The notes under the pieces: model-generated
Told to the model about the DNA's origin: nothing
Database searches by the model: none
What the model saw: only the letters and a program-made list of their open reading frames with translations
Source: AWTP1-18 sp036518635
GTDB lineage: Bacteria > Pseudomonadota > Gammaproteobacteria > Burkholderiales > Rhodocyclaceae
Direction: 5' to 3'
Assembly: GCA_036518635.1 (NCBI GenBank)
Contig: DATDMT010000166.1
Span: 1-24,659 of the forward strand
DNA: 24,659 nt
Shown here: piece after piece, positions 1 to 7,520 of the stretch
Layout of the letters: each line of letters opens with the position of its first letter
Numbering within the stretch: the stretch's first letter is position 1
Translations under genes and position numbers: made by a program

Positions 1-341
1 GCCAGCAGCTTGGCCTCGGGCAGGCCGGCGGCATCGTCCTCGGCGGTGAAGCGGGCGATCGACAGAGCGGCGGAGACCGTGGCCTGCAAGGCCTGGGGCG
101 AAAAATCGGAACTGCTGGCATGGCCACGGCGCTGGCCCAGATAGACGGTAACGCCGACGCCCTTGTCGCGGTTGTACTCAATGGTCTCCACTTCCTGGCG
201 GCGCACCGTCACCGACTGGCCGAAGCCCTCGGACACATCCACCTCGCAGGCGCTGGCGCCGCCGGCCTTGGCGTGGTCGAGCACCTGCTGGGCAAGATTG
301 CGCAACTGCGCATTGGAATAGGAGAAATCGGAACCGGACAT
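1..341 (-). CDS. pmbA: PmbA/TldE metalloprotease component, N-terminal part (runs off window start)
   Basis: PmbA (TldE) is the partner of TldD; the pair forms a cytoplasmic metalloprotease that degrades or matures small peptides such as microcin B17 and the antitoxin CcdA. The minus strand from the ATG at 341 reads without a stop to the window edge, 113 codons. The text is typical of the family N-terminus: a helical start (AQLRNLAQQVLDHAKAGGA), then EVDVSEGFGQSVTVRRQEVETIE and NRDKGVGVTVYLGQRRGHASSSD, which matches the TldD/PmbA N-terminal domain. The catalytic-domain part and stop lie outside the window. The gene is divergent from yjgA with about 50 bp between the starts, a common order in betaproteobacteria. 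Identification is from remembered family sequence. Confidence 0.9.
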   Translation of the reverse strand, partial: MSGSDFSYSNAQLRNLAQQVLDHAKAGGASACEVDVSEGFGQSVTVRRQEVETIEYNRDKGVGVTVYLGQRRGHASSSDFSPQALQATVSAALSIARFTAEDDAAGLPEAKLL

Positions 342-378
342 AGGGGCTGGCGCGCGGAGGCGGACGATGGGCTGAAGA

Positions 379-384
379 TATAAT
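379..384 (+). promoter_or_regulatory. Candidate -10 box of yjgA
   Basis: A perfect TATAAT lies 7 bp before the GTG start of yjgA. I see no good -35 hexamer 16-18 bp upstream. If this is a real -10 box, transcription would begin at about 391-392, practically on the start codon, which would make the yjgA message leaderless. Confidence 0.4.
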
Positions 385-391
385 TCTACCC

Positions 392-973
392 GTGAGCCCC
401 AAATACCCCCCCATTCATGCCGCCGGCGACGCCGAGATTCCCTCTGAAGAAGAGGACTTCTACGACCGCCCGAGCAAATCCCAGATCAAGCGCGAGATGG
501 AAGCCCTGCAGGACATGGGCGAGGCCCTGGTGGCCCTTTCCACCGACCGCCTGAAAAAGATCGACATCCCCGACCGGCTGCGCGACGCGGTGCGCGACGC
601 GCAGCGCTTCACCAGCCACGGTGCGCGCCGCCGCCAGATGCAGTACATCGGCAAGCTGATGCGCGACGTGGACACGGCGCCGATCCAGGCCGCCCTGGAC
701 GAGGTGAACGGCGTCTCCGCCGCTGCCACGGCGAAGATGCACCGCTTGGAGCAGTTGCGCCTGCGGGTGCTGGAAAACGAGAGCGTGCTGGGCGAGATCG
801 TTCGCGACCACCCCGCTGCGGACCTCCAGCATCTGCGCCAACTGCGCCGCAATGCGCTGAAGGAGCAGGAGCAAGGCAAGCCGCCGCGGGCCTTCCGCGA
901 GCTGTTCAAGGTGCTGCGCGACATGGAAGCCAAGCCGACGGATGCGGCCGCCGAGGAGAACGAGGATGAGTGA
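392..973 (+). CDS. yjgA: YjgA family ribosome-associated protein (DUF615, DarP)
   Basis: YjgA/DarP is a small highly charged protein that binds late 50S ribosomal precursors and helps 23S rRNA maturation. The 193-residue product shows the family signature: SKSQIKREMEALQDMGEALVALS near residue 28, GARRRQMQYIGKLMRDVDTAPIQAALD near residue 75, and a C-terminal basic stretch LRQLRRNALKEQEQGKPPRAFRELFKVLRDM. Length is close to the roughly 180 residues of the E. coli protein. The start is the GTG at 392; the next in-frame methionine (about residue 35) would remove conserved text. There is no Shine-Dalgarno sequence ahead of the GTG, which fits a leaderless message or a weak start. The gene overlaps mog by 8 bp, so the two are probably translated together. 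Confidence 0.9.
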   Translation: MSPKYPPIHAAGDAEIPSEEEDFYDRPSKSQIKREMEALQDMGEALVALSTDRLKKIDIPDRLRDAVRDAQRFTSHGARRRQMQYIGKLMRDVDTAPIQAALDEVNGVSAAATAKMHRLEQLRLRVLENESVLGEIVRDHPAADLQHLRQLRRNALKEQEQGKPPRAFRELFKVLRDMEAKPTDAAAEENEDE

Positions 974-1550
974 GGAACTGCTGATCGGCCTGGTGTCGAT
1001 CTCCGACCGCGCCAGCAGCGGCGTCTATCAGGACCAAGGGGTGCCGGCGCTGCAGGAATGGTTCGGCGCGGCCCTGTCCAGCCCCTGGCGCATGGAGGCG
1101 CGGCTAATTCCCGACGAGCAGGCGGTGATCGAACAGACCCTGATCGAACTCTGCGACACGGTGGGTTGCCATCTGGTGCTGACCACCGGCGGCACCGGCC
1201 CGGCCCTGCGCGACGTGACCCCGGAAGCCACGGTGGCCGTGGCGCACAAGGTGATGCCGGGCTTCGGCGAGCAAATGCGGCAAATCTCGCTGCACTTCGT
1301 CCCCACCGCCATCCTCTCGCGCCAGACCGCGGTGATCCGCGGCAAATCGCTGATCCTGAACCTGCCGGGCCAGCCCAAATCGATCAAGGAAACCCTCGAA
1401 GGGGTCAAGGATGCCGACGGTAAATCCGTGGTGCCGGGGATTTTCTCCGCCGTGCCCTACTGCATCGATTTGATCGGCGGCCCCTACGTGGAGACCCACG
1501 AGGCGGTGGTCAAGGCCTTCCGGCCGAAGTCGGCAATCCGCCCGAAGTAG
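966..1550 (+). CDS. mog: Molybdopterin adenylyltransferase Mog
   Basis: Mog adenylylates molybdopterin with ATP, the step before molybdate insertion by MoeA in molybdenum cofactor synthesis, in the cytoplasm. The 194-residue product has the MoaB/Mog fold motifs: IGLVSISDRASSGVYQDQG at the N-terminus, the MPT-binding loop TTGGTGPALRDVTPEAT at residues 73-89, and LPGQPKSIKETL. Asp50 and Asp83 sit where the two acidic active-site residues of E. coli Mog (49 and 82) are found, and the length is almost the same. The ATG at 966 lies inside the end of yjgA and has a GAGGAGAACGAGG ribosome binding region just upstream. A Mo-enzyme is not visible in this window. The gene ends only 3 bp from the stop of the convergent gene at 1554. 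Confidence 0.93.
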   Translation: MSEELLIGLVSISDRASSGVYQDQGVPALQEWFGAALSSPWRMEARLIPDEQAVIEQTLIELCDTVGCHLVLTTGGTGPALRDVTPEATVAVAHKVMPGFGEQMRQISLHFVPTAILSRQTAVIRGKSLILNLPGQPKSIKETLEGVKDADGKSVVPGIFSAVPYCIDLIGGPYVETHEAVVKAFRPKSAIRPK

Positions 1551-1553
1551 GCC

Positions 1554-3062
1554 TCAGGCCTCGATTTCCCGCTCCTCGACGCGGAAGCGGCCGACCAGAC
1601 CCTCGCGGCCGTCGAGGTAGATGCCCTCGGGCTTGAGCCGGGCGCGCTCACCTTCCCAGGCGGCGATCACCGGCAGAAAATCCTCCCAACTGCCGGGGGG
1701 CATCAGCACCCGCACTTCACCGCCGACCTCGACCCCGGTTTCCAGCATCACCACGTCGCTGCGCAGGCCGCTGCATTCCATGTTGGCGGCCTTGGGCGTG
1801 CGCCCCAGGGTCTCGATGCCGACGCTGCCCACGGTCTGGCTGGCGCGACCGAAACGCCGCACCACGCCCACCAGCCAGTTGTCGCCGCCTTCCGGTCGCA
1901 AGGCCACCAGGGCGCCGATGCGCAGCCAGTCGTTGCCCACCAGGGACACCTGGGCACCCATGCCGCCGAGACTGACGTCTTCCACTACCCAGGTTTCGCC
2001 GTCCTGGCTACCGTCGTAACCCTGCAGACGGGCGCGAACTTCAGCCATGCCATGCACCACCGCCGCCAGGGACTTGACCCGATGGCGGTCACTGGCACGG
2101 GCCGGCGGCGTCGGCGCGCAGCAGAGGGCCAGATGGGCCAGCACCTTGGCCACCACCTCCGGCGGGTACTGGCCGCCGAGGGGCACATCGGACGGCACGC
2201 TGCCGCCCTGCGTGATCCGGCCGCGCAACACCTCAATCGCCGAGCAGGCCTTGCCGGTGCTGAAGTAGCGCAGACTCGGCGCCGCCTCGGGCACGCGGAT
2301 CAGACGCGAGGGCGGCAGGGACTTGGCGGTATCGACCCAATAAACATTTTCCGGGCGCACCTGATCGGTGAATTCGAACAGCGGCAGGAAGTGGGCGATC
2401 AGGCGCTCGGCCAGTTCCACTTCCAGCGGCAGCAGCTTGTCCATGGCCGAGGCATGGAACACCAGCAACTTCAGGTACTCGCGCTCGACCGTGGTTTCGC
2501 CGGGCCAGTTGGGATAGAGGGAAAGCTCGCGCTGCACCACCTTGAGGGAGGCGGCGCCGATGTAGGCGGCACCGGCATTGCCCCAGAACTCGGGGCCCGG
2601 CGGGCCATAGCGGAATTGGCTCCACTTCAGCAGGCCGCCCTCGGCATGCAGCCAGCGGGCGTGCAGCAGTGCCAATTGGCCCTTGATCGAAGATAGCCCC
2701 TTGGAATCACGGCCGGCACGGGCCAGGCAATCGGCATAGGCGGCGCCGAGTTCGCGCCAATAGCCGGCGCCGACCTGCCACAGCTTGTATTCCTGGCTGC
2801 GATTGAGGGGGGTAGTGAGGTAGTCGCGGGCCAGGCGGCGGGCGAAGGGGGTGCCGGTTTCGTCGAGTTGCAGCAGCAGTTCGACGCGGCGCTCCAGGCG
2901 CAACTCCTGGGCGGCGATCAGGGATTCGATCCAGGCGCGGACATCCTCCAGGCAAGAGGTCGGATCGCTGCCGACCAGGCCGGCCAGGGCCTCCTTGGCC
3001 TCTTTCGAGTCGGCCAGGGGATGGTCGCCTTTTTCCTTGGAGAAGAATCCGAGTATCGCCAT
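1554..3062 (-). CDS. Unknown protein with C-terminal PilZ-like domain
   Basis: I do not recognise this 502-residue protein as a named gene. The first 300 residues look soluble and mostly helical, with no signal peptide or membrane segment (it opens MAILGFFSKEKGDHPLADSKE). Around residue 325 there is a basic cluster (SDRHRVKS), followed at about 357-367 by VVEDVSLGGMGAQV, which has the D-x-S-x-x-G pattern of PilZ domains, and then LRIGALVALRPEGGDNWLVGVVRRFGRASQTVGSVGIETLG, which reads like the rest of a PilZ beta-barrel. The family binds cyclic di-GMP when an RxxxR motif precedes DxSxxG; here the arginines are not in perfect spacing, so binding is uncertain. An AAGGGG ribosome binding site precedes the ATG. 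It follows the M17 peptidase gene by 23 bp, probably in one transcript. Confidence 0.75.
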   Translation of the reverse strand: MAILGFFSKEKGDHPLADSKEAKEALAGLVGSDPTSCLEDVRAWIESLIAAQELRLERRVELLLQLDETGTPFARRLARDYLTTPLNRSQEYKLWQVGAGYWRELGAAYADCLARAGRDSKGLSSIKGQLALLHARWLHAEGGLLKWSQFRYGPPGPEFWGNAGAAYIGAASLKVVQRELSLYPNWPGETTVEREYLKLLVFHASAMDKLLPLEVELAERLIAHFLPLFEFTDQVRPENVYWVDTAKSLPPSRLIRVPEAAPSLRYFSTGKACSAIEVLRGRITQGGSVPSDVPLGGQYPPEVVAKVLAHLALCCAPTPPARASDRHRVKSLAAVVHGMAEVRARLQGYDGSQDGETWVVEDVSLGGMGAQVSLVGNDWLRIGALVALRPEGGDNWLVGVVRRFGRASQTVGSVGIETLGRTPKAANMECSGLRSDVVMLETGVEVGGEVRVLMPPGSWEDFLPVIAAWEGERARLKPEGIYLDGREGLVGRFRVEEREIEA

Positions 3063-3085
3063 CTCTGCCGCCCCTTGGTTGGTTC

Positions 3086-4531
3086 CTAACGCTCAGTCCA
3101 ATCCTGGATCAGGTGCAGGCCCCAGGCGACGCCGAAGCCGGTGAGGTCGCTGCCCGCCACACCGAGACCACCGCGGCAGCTGGCTGCAGAGAGGTCCACG
3201 TGCAGCCAGGGCAGCTTGGCGGTGAAGCGCTGCAGGAACAGGGCGGCGAGGATGTGGTCGGCCTCGCCCTCCATGGTGCATTGCTTCACATCGGCCACCT
3301 TAGAATCCAGGCCCTCATCATAGTCGCCATCCAGGGGGAAGACGCAGACCCGTTCGCCGCTGGCGCGGCCGGCGTTCACGGCCGTCACGGCGAGGCTCTC
3401 TTCGCTGGCGAAGACGCCGGAATAGCGGGTGCCGACGGCGGTGTGCATGCTGCCGGTGAGGGTCGCGAAATCCACCATCAAATCCGGCTCAGCGCGGGCC
3501 GCCAGGGTCAAGGTATCGGCCAGCACCATGCGGCCCTCGGCATCGGTGTGGACGACCTCGATGGTGGTGCCGTCCAGGGCCGTGACGATGTCGTTCTGGG
3601 TGTAGGCGGCGGGGGAGATGTGGTTGTGGGCGATGGCCAGCCAGGCATCCACCGCCACCGGCAGCTTGAGTTCGCTGATCGCCTGCAGCAGGCCCAGCAC
3701 CACGGCGGAACCGTTCATGTCCTCATGCATGCCCTGCATGTAGCGGGCGGGCTTCAGGTTGTGGCCGCCGGTGTCGAAACAGATGCCCTTGCCCACCAGG
3801 GCCACGGTCTGCTTGGCGCCGCGCGGTTTGTAGCTGAGGTGAACGATGGCGGCATCCTGGTGATCGGAGCCCTGGGCCACGGCGCAGAAGGCGCCGGCAC
3901 CCATCTTCTTCAGGCGGCTGAAGCCGTATTCCTCGAGCTTCCAGCCGGCGCCCTTGGCCAGGGCGCGGATGCGGCGGCGATAACTGCCCGGAGTCAGCTC
4001 GTTGGGCGGCAGGGCGGTGAGTTCGCGGGTGAGGCTGTTGCCGCGGGCCAGGGCGGCGGCGGCGGCGAAATCGGCGCTGCGGCCGGGGCCGTGGTAGTGA
4101 ATCTTGGCCAGGGCCTTGGCCGGCTTTTTCTTCTTTGCCGGCAGGGTGACGCCGTTCAGCCACAGGGCGTAGAGGGCGTCGCGGGCCAGATCCAGGTCGC
4201 GGCCGAGCCAGACCAGGGCCACTTCCGTGGGGTGCTCGTCGAGCAGCAACTGGGCCGCCTTGCGCAGCACGGTCAGACGCTCGAAGCGGGGCTTGGCGCC
4301 ATCCACCATGGCCAGGGCCATGCGGCCGCCCTCGGGCAGATCGATGGCCTGGGGAGACTTTGCCAACTCCTCGATCTTCGCTTCGCGCCGCGCCAGCACC
4401 GCCTGCCACTGGGCCCGCGCCGGCAGATCGGCCGGCAGGGTCTTGCCGGCGGGTAGCAGCACCAGCAGATGACGGTATTTTTTCAGCGCGGCGGCCGTGA
4501 CATCGGCGTGACAGAGGAGTTTGGCGATCAT
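3086..4531 (-). CDS. M17 family leucyl aminopeptidase
   Basis: M17 aminopeptidases are cytoplasmic two-metal enzymes that remove N-terminal residues, often leucine, from peptides. All ligand and catalytic positions of the family are visible in this 481-residue product: VGKGICFDTGGHNLKP gives Lys248, Asp253 and Lys260, HEDMNGSA gives Asp271, and HTDAEGRMVLADTL (328-341) gives Asp330, Glu332 and the bicarbonate-site Arg334. The length is near the usual 500. The N-terminal half is less conserved than in classical PepA, so this may be a PepA paralogue and I give no symbol. The ATG at 4531 has AAGGGA about 7 bp upstream. The gene is divergent from thyA and is followed closely by the PilZ-like gene. 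Confidence 0.9.
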   Translation of the reverse strand: MIAKLLCHADVTAAALKKYRHLLVLLPAGKTLPADLPARAQWQAVLARREAKIEELAKSPQAIDLPEGGRMALAMVDGAKPRFERLTVLRKAAQLLLDEHPTEVALVWLGRDLDLARDALYALWLNGVTLPAKKKKPAKALAKIHYHGPGRSADFAAAAALARGNSLTRELTALPPNELTPGSYRRRIRALAKGAGWKLEEYGFSRLKKMGAGAFCAVAQGSDHQDAAIVHLSYKPRGAKQTVALVGKGICFDTGGHNLKPARYMQGMHEDMNGSAVVLGLLQAISELKLPVAVDAWLAIAHNHISPAAYTQNDIVTALDGTTIEVVHTDAEGRMVLADTLTLAARAEPDLMVDFATLTGSMHTAVGTRYSGVFASEESLAVTAVNAGRASGERVCVFPLDGDYDEGLDSKVADVKQCTMEGEADHILAALFLQRFTAKLPWLHVDLSAASCRGGLGVAGSDLTGFGVAWGLHLIQDWTER

Positions 4532-4541
4532 CGTAATCCCT

Positions 4542-4559
4542 TAGAATCGGGCCATTATA
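4542..4559. promoter_or_regulatory. Divergent promoter region of the M17 peptidase gene and thyA
   Basis: Only 48 bp separate the two start codons. On the minus strand the hexamer TATAAT (4554-4559) would serve the peptidase gene; on the plus strand TAGAAT (4542-4547), with TTGGCG at 4521-4526, could serve thyA. The two candidates are a few bases apart, so the genes would compete for polymerase. The -35 elements are weak, so this is an inference. Confidence 0.35.
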
Positions 4560-4579
4560 CGGACCGCAGAAAGCCCCCC

Positions 4580-5374
4580 ATGAAGCAGTACCTCGACCTG
4601 ATGCGCCATGTGCTGGAGCACGGCCACGAGAAATCCGACCGCACCGGCACCGGCACCCGCTCGGTGTTCGGCTGGCAGATGCGCTTCAACCTGGCGGAGG
4701 GCTTTCCGCTGCTGACCACCAAAAAGCTGCACACCCGCTCGATCATCCATGAGCTGCTGTGGTTTCTCCAGGGCAATACCAACATCCGCTACCTGAAGGA
4801 CAACGGGGTTTCGATCTGGGACGACTGGGCCGACGCCAACGGCGACCTGGGCCCAGTCTACGGCCACCAATGGCGCCACTGGCCCGACGGCAAGGGCGGC
4901 GAGATCGATCAGATCAGCCAGTTGATCGAGGGCCTGAAGAACAATCCGGATTCGCGCCGCCACATCGTCAGCGCCTGGAACCCCACCGACATTCCGCGGA
5001 TGAAGCTGCCGCCCTGCCACGCCCTGTTCCAGTTCTACGTGGCCGGCGGCAAGCTCTCCTGCCAGCTCTACCAGCGCAGCGCCGACATCTTCCTCGGCGT
5101 GCCCTTCAACATCGCCTCCTACGCGCTGTTCACCCACATGGTGGCCCAGGTCTGCGGCTACCAGGTCGGCGACTTCGTCTGGACCGGCGGCGACTGCCAT
5201 CTCTACTCCAATCACCTGGAGCAGACCCGGCTGCAACTCTCGCGGGAAACCCGGGCGCTGCCGACGCTGAAGATCAATCCCGAGGTGCGCGACATCTTCG
5301 CCTTCCGCTTCGAGGACTTCACCCTCGAAGGCTACGAGCCCCATCCCCACATCGCCGCGCCGGTGGCGGTGTAG
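4580..5374 (+). CDS. thyA: Thymidylate synthase
   Basis: ThyA converts dUMP to dTMP using methylenetetrahydrofolate as both carbon donor and reductant, releasing dihydrofolate. The 264-residue length equals that of the E. coli enzyme. Visible motifs are DRTGTGTRSVFGWQMRFNL (20-38), the active-site PPCHALFQFYV with Cys146, LYQRSADIFLGVPFNIASYALFTHM (the dUMP and folate pocket), and the conserved C-terminus EGYEPHPHIAAPVAV. The ATG at 4580 fits the E. coli start (MKQYLDLM); the Shine-Dalgarno sequence is weak (AGAAAG). The product dihydrofolate is the substrate of DHFR, whose coding sequence lies downstream, fused to pgi. The gap to pgi is 9 bp, so co-transcription is expected. Confidence 0.97.
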   Translation: MKQYLDLMRHVLEHGHEKSDRTGTGTRSVFGWQMRFNLAEGFPLLTTKKLHTRSIIHELLWFLQGNTNIRYLKDNGVSIWDDWADANGDLGPVYGHQWRHWPDGKGGEIDQISQLIEGLKNNPDSRRHIVSAWNPTDIPRMKLPPCHALFQFYVAGGKLSCQLYQRSADIFLGVPFNIASYALFTHMVAQVCGYQVGDFVWTGGDCHLYSNHLEQTRLQLSRETRALPTLKINPEVRDIFAFRFEDFTLEGYEPHPHIAAPVAV

Positions 5375-5383
5375 GCCCTCGCA

Positions 5384-7510
5384 ATGAACCCCTTGCTTTC
5401 GACGCCGGCCTGGCAGGCCCTCGAGCGCCACGCCGCCGACTGGCGGGCGCGGCCCGGGCCCCAGGTACGCGAACTGTTCACCGCCGATCCGCAGCGCTTC
5501 GAGCGCTTTGCCCTGCGCTGGGAAGGCTGGCTGGTGGATTGCTCCAAGCAGCGCATCGACGCCACCACCCTGGCCCTGCTGACCGACCTCTGGCAGGCCG
5601 CCGACGTGCCCGGCTGGATCGCGCGGATGCGCAGCGGCGAGGCGATCAATCACACCGAAGGCCGCGCGGTGCTGCACCACGCCCTGCGCGCCGACGCCGA
5701 TACCCAGGTGATGCACCAGGGCCGCGACGTGATGCCGGAAATTCGCGCCGTGCTGGATCGCATCGAGCAGTTCTGTGCCCGCATCCACGGCGGCAGTTGG
5801 CGCGGCGCCACCAACCAGCCGGTGCGCGATGTGGTGAACATCGGCATCGGCGGTTCCGACCTGGGGCCGAAGATGGCCACCCGCGCCCTGTTTACCCAGC
5901 ACGTCAAAGGCGTGCGGGTGCATTACGTCTCCAATCTGGACGGCGCCCACCTGGCCAATTGCCTGAAGCCGCTGGACCCGGCCTCCACCCTGTTCATCGT
6001 CTCGAGCAAGACCTTCGCCACCCAGGAGACGCTGCAGAACGCCCAGTCGGCGCGGCAGTGGATCATCCGCACGCTGGGCGTCGGTGCCGTGGCGCGGCAC
6101 TTCGTCGCGGTGTCCACCAACATCGCCGCGGCCCAGGGCTTCGGCATCGCCGCGGAAAACGTCTTCCCCTTCTGGGACTGGGTCGGCGGCCGCTTCTCGG
6201 TCTGGTCGGCAATCGGCCTGCCGCTGGCCCTGGCCATCGGTTTCGAAAATTTCCAGCGCCTGCTGGCCGGCGGCCGCAGCATGGACCGGCACTTCTTCGA
6301 GACGCCGCCGGAACGCAACCTGCCGGCGCTGCTGGCCCTGCTGGAAGTCTGGAACGTGAACTTCCTCGGCGCCGATACCCGCGCCGTGCAGCCCTACAGC
6401 CAGTCCCTGGAATTACTGACCCATTACCTGCAGCAGTTGGAAATGGAATCCAACGGCAAGCAGACCGGCCGCGACGGTACACCGGTGGGCCACGGCACCG
6501 CGCCGGTGGTCTGGGGCGAGGCTGGCACCAACGGCCAGCACGCCTTCTACCAATTGATCCATCAGGGTGGGCGGCTGATCCCCGGCGACTTCATTGCTCT
6601 GCGCGAGCCGGACTTCCTGCTGCCCGGCCATCACGAAAAACTGCTGGCCAACTGTTTCGCCCAGACCGAGGCGCTGATGCGCGGCAAGACCCTGGACGAG
6701 GCGCACGCCGAGCTACTGGCGGGCGGCGCCAGCGTCGCCGAAGCCGCGCGCCTGGCGCCCTACAAGGTCTTCCCCGGCGACCAGCCGACCACGACGCTGC
6801 TGATGCCGCGCCTCGACCCCTACACCCTGGGCCAGTTGATCGCGCTCTACGAGCACAAGGTGTTCGTGCTGGGCGTGCTGTGGCACCTCAACAGCTTCGA
6901 CCAATGGGGCGTCGAATACGGCAAGCAACTGGCCAACCGCCTGTTGCCAGCCCTCGTTGACGACGCGCCGGTGGCTGGCCTGGATGCCTCCACGGCCGGC
7001 CTGATCGCCGCCTGCCGCGAGAAGCCGAGGCTCACCCTGATCGCTGCGGTGGCCAGCAACGGCGGCATCGGTAAGGACAACCAGTTGCTCTGGCACCTGC
7101 CGGAGGACATGAAGTTCTTCCGCGAGACCACCCGCGGCGCCACGGTGATCATGGGGCGCAAGACCTGGGAATCGCTGCCGCCCCGCTTTCGCCCCCTGCC
7201 CGGCCGGCGCAACATCGTCGTCACGCGCCAGGCTGGTTACCAAGCCGAAGGTGGGGAGATCGCCCATGGCCTGGACCAGGCGCTTGAATTGGCCGGCACC
7301 GCCCCCAGTTTCGTCATTGGCGGCGCCGAGCTGTACGCCCTTGCCCTGCCCCGGGCACAGCGCTTGGTGCTGACCGAAGTGAGTCTGACGCCCGCTGCCG
7401 ATGCCTACTTCCCTGTCTTCGCCCGCGACGAATGGCGTGAGGTCAGCCGCCAGCCCGGCGTCAGCGAAAACGGCATCGCCTACGCCTTTGTCACCTACGA
7501 AAAAATATAA
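5384..7510 (+). CDS. Glucose-6-phosphate isomerase fused to dihydrofolate reductase
   Basis: One open frame of 708 codons encodes two full enzymes. Residues 1-546 are phosphoglucose isomerase (Pgi), which interconverts glucose-6-phosphate and fructose-6-phosphate: DWVGGRFSVWSAIG near 264-277, GEAGTNGQHAFYQLIHQG with Glu379 and His386+3-type histidines near 386-392, and QWGVEYGKQLAN with Lys514, the same number as the E. coli catalytic lysine. Residues 548-708 are dihydrofolate reductase (DHFR), which reduces dihydrofolate with NADPH: TLIAAVASNGGIGKDNQLLWHLPEDMKFF with Asp575 at the catalytic acid position, VIMGRKTWESLP, GRRNIVVTR and FVIGGAELY. The junction (GLIAACREKPRLTLIAAV) has almost no linker. 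No in-frame ATG with a ribosome binding site precedes the DHFR part; a GTG at 6971 is possible but has no such site. Alternatives are a reading error at the junction or hidden internal initiation. Confidence 0.92.
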   Translation: MNPLLSTPAWQALERHAADWRARPGPQVRELFTADPQRFERFALRWEGWLVDCSKQRIDATTLALLTDLWQAADVPGWIARMRSGEAINHTEGRAVLHHALRADADTQVMHQGRDVMPEIRAVLDRIEQFCARIHGGSWRGATNQPVRDVVNIGIGGSDLGPKMATRALFTQHVKGVRVHYVSNLDGAHLANCLKPLDPASTLFIVSSKTFATQETLQNAQSARQWIIRTLGVGAVARHFVAVSTNIAAAQGFGIAAENVFPFWDWVGGRFSVWSAIGLPLALAIGFENFQRLLAGGRSMDRHFFETPPERNLPALLALLEVWNVNFLGADTRAVQPYSQSLELLTHYLQQLEMESNGKQTGRDGTPVGHGTAPVVWGEAGTNGQHAFYQLIHQGGRLIPGDFIALREPDFLLPGHHEKLLANCFAQTEALMRGKTLDEAHAELLAGGASVAEAARLAPYKVFPGDQPTTTLLMPRLDPYTLGQLIALYEHKVFVLGVLWHLNSFDQWGVEYGKQLANRLLPALVDDAPVAGLDASTAGLIAACREKPRLTLIAAVASNGGIGKDNQLLWHLPEDMKFFRETTRGATVIMGRKTWESLPPRFRPLPGRRNIVVTRQAGYQAEGGEIAHGLDQALELAGTAPSFVIGGAELYALALPRAQRLVLTEVSLTPAADAYFPVFARDEWREVSRQPGVSENGIAYAFVTYEKI

Positions 7511-7520
7511 GGAACTCCCC

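Noticed and set aside
4541..6292. Long open frame (about 580 codons) on the minus strand opposite thyA and pgi
   Set aside because: Mirror of two clearly homologous genes; GC-rich third positions make antisense frames stay open. Composition (His, Gly, Val, Gln rich) has no family features.
6960..7030. Separate folA gene starting inside the end of pgi
   Set aside because: The only in-frame early candidates are a TTG at 6944 and a GTG at 6971, both without a Shine-Dalgarno sequence; the frame from pgi is continuous, so a fusion is the simpler reading. Kept as an alternative in the gene entry.
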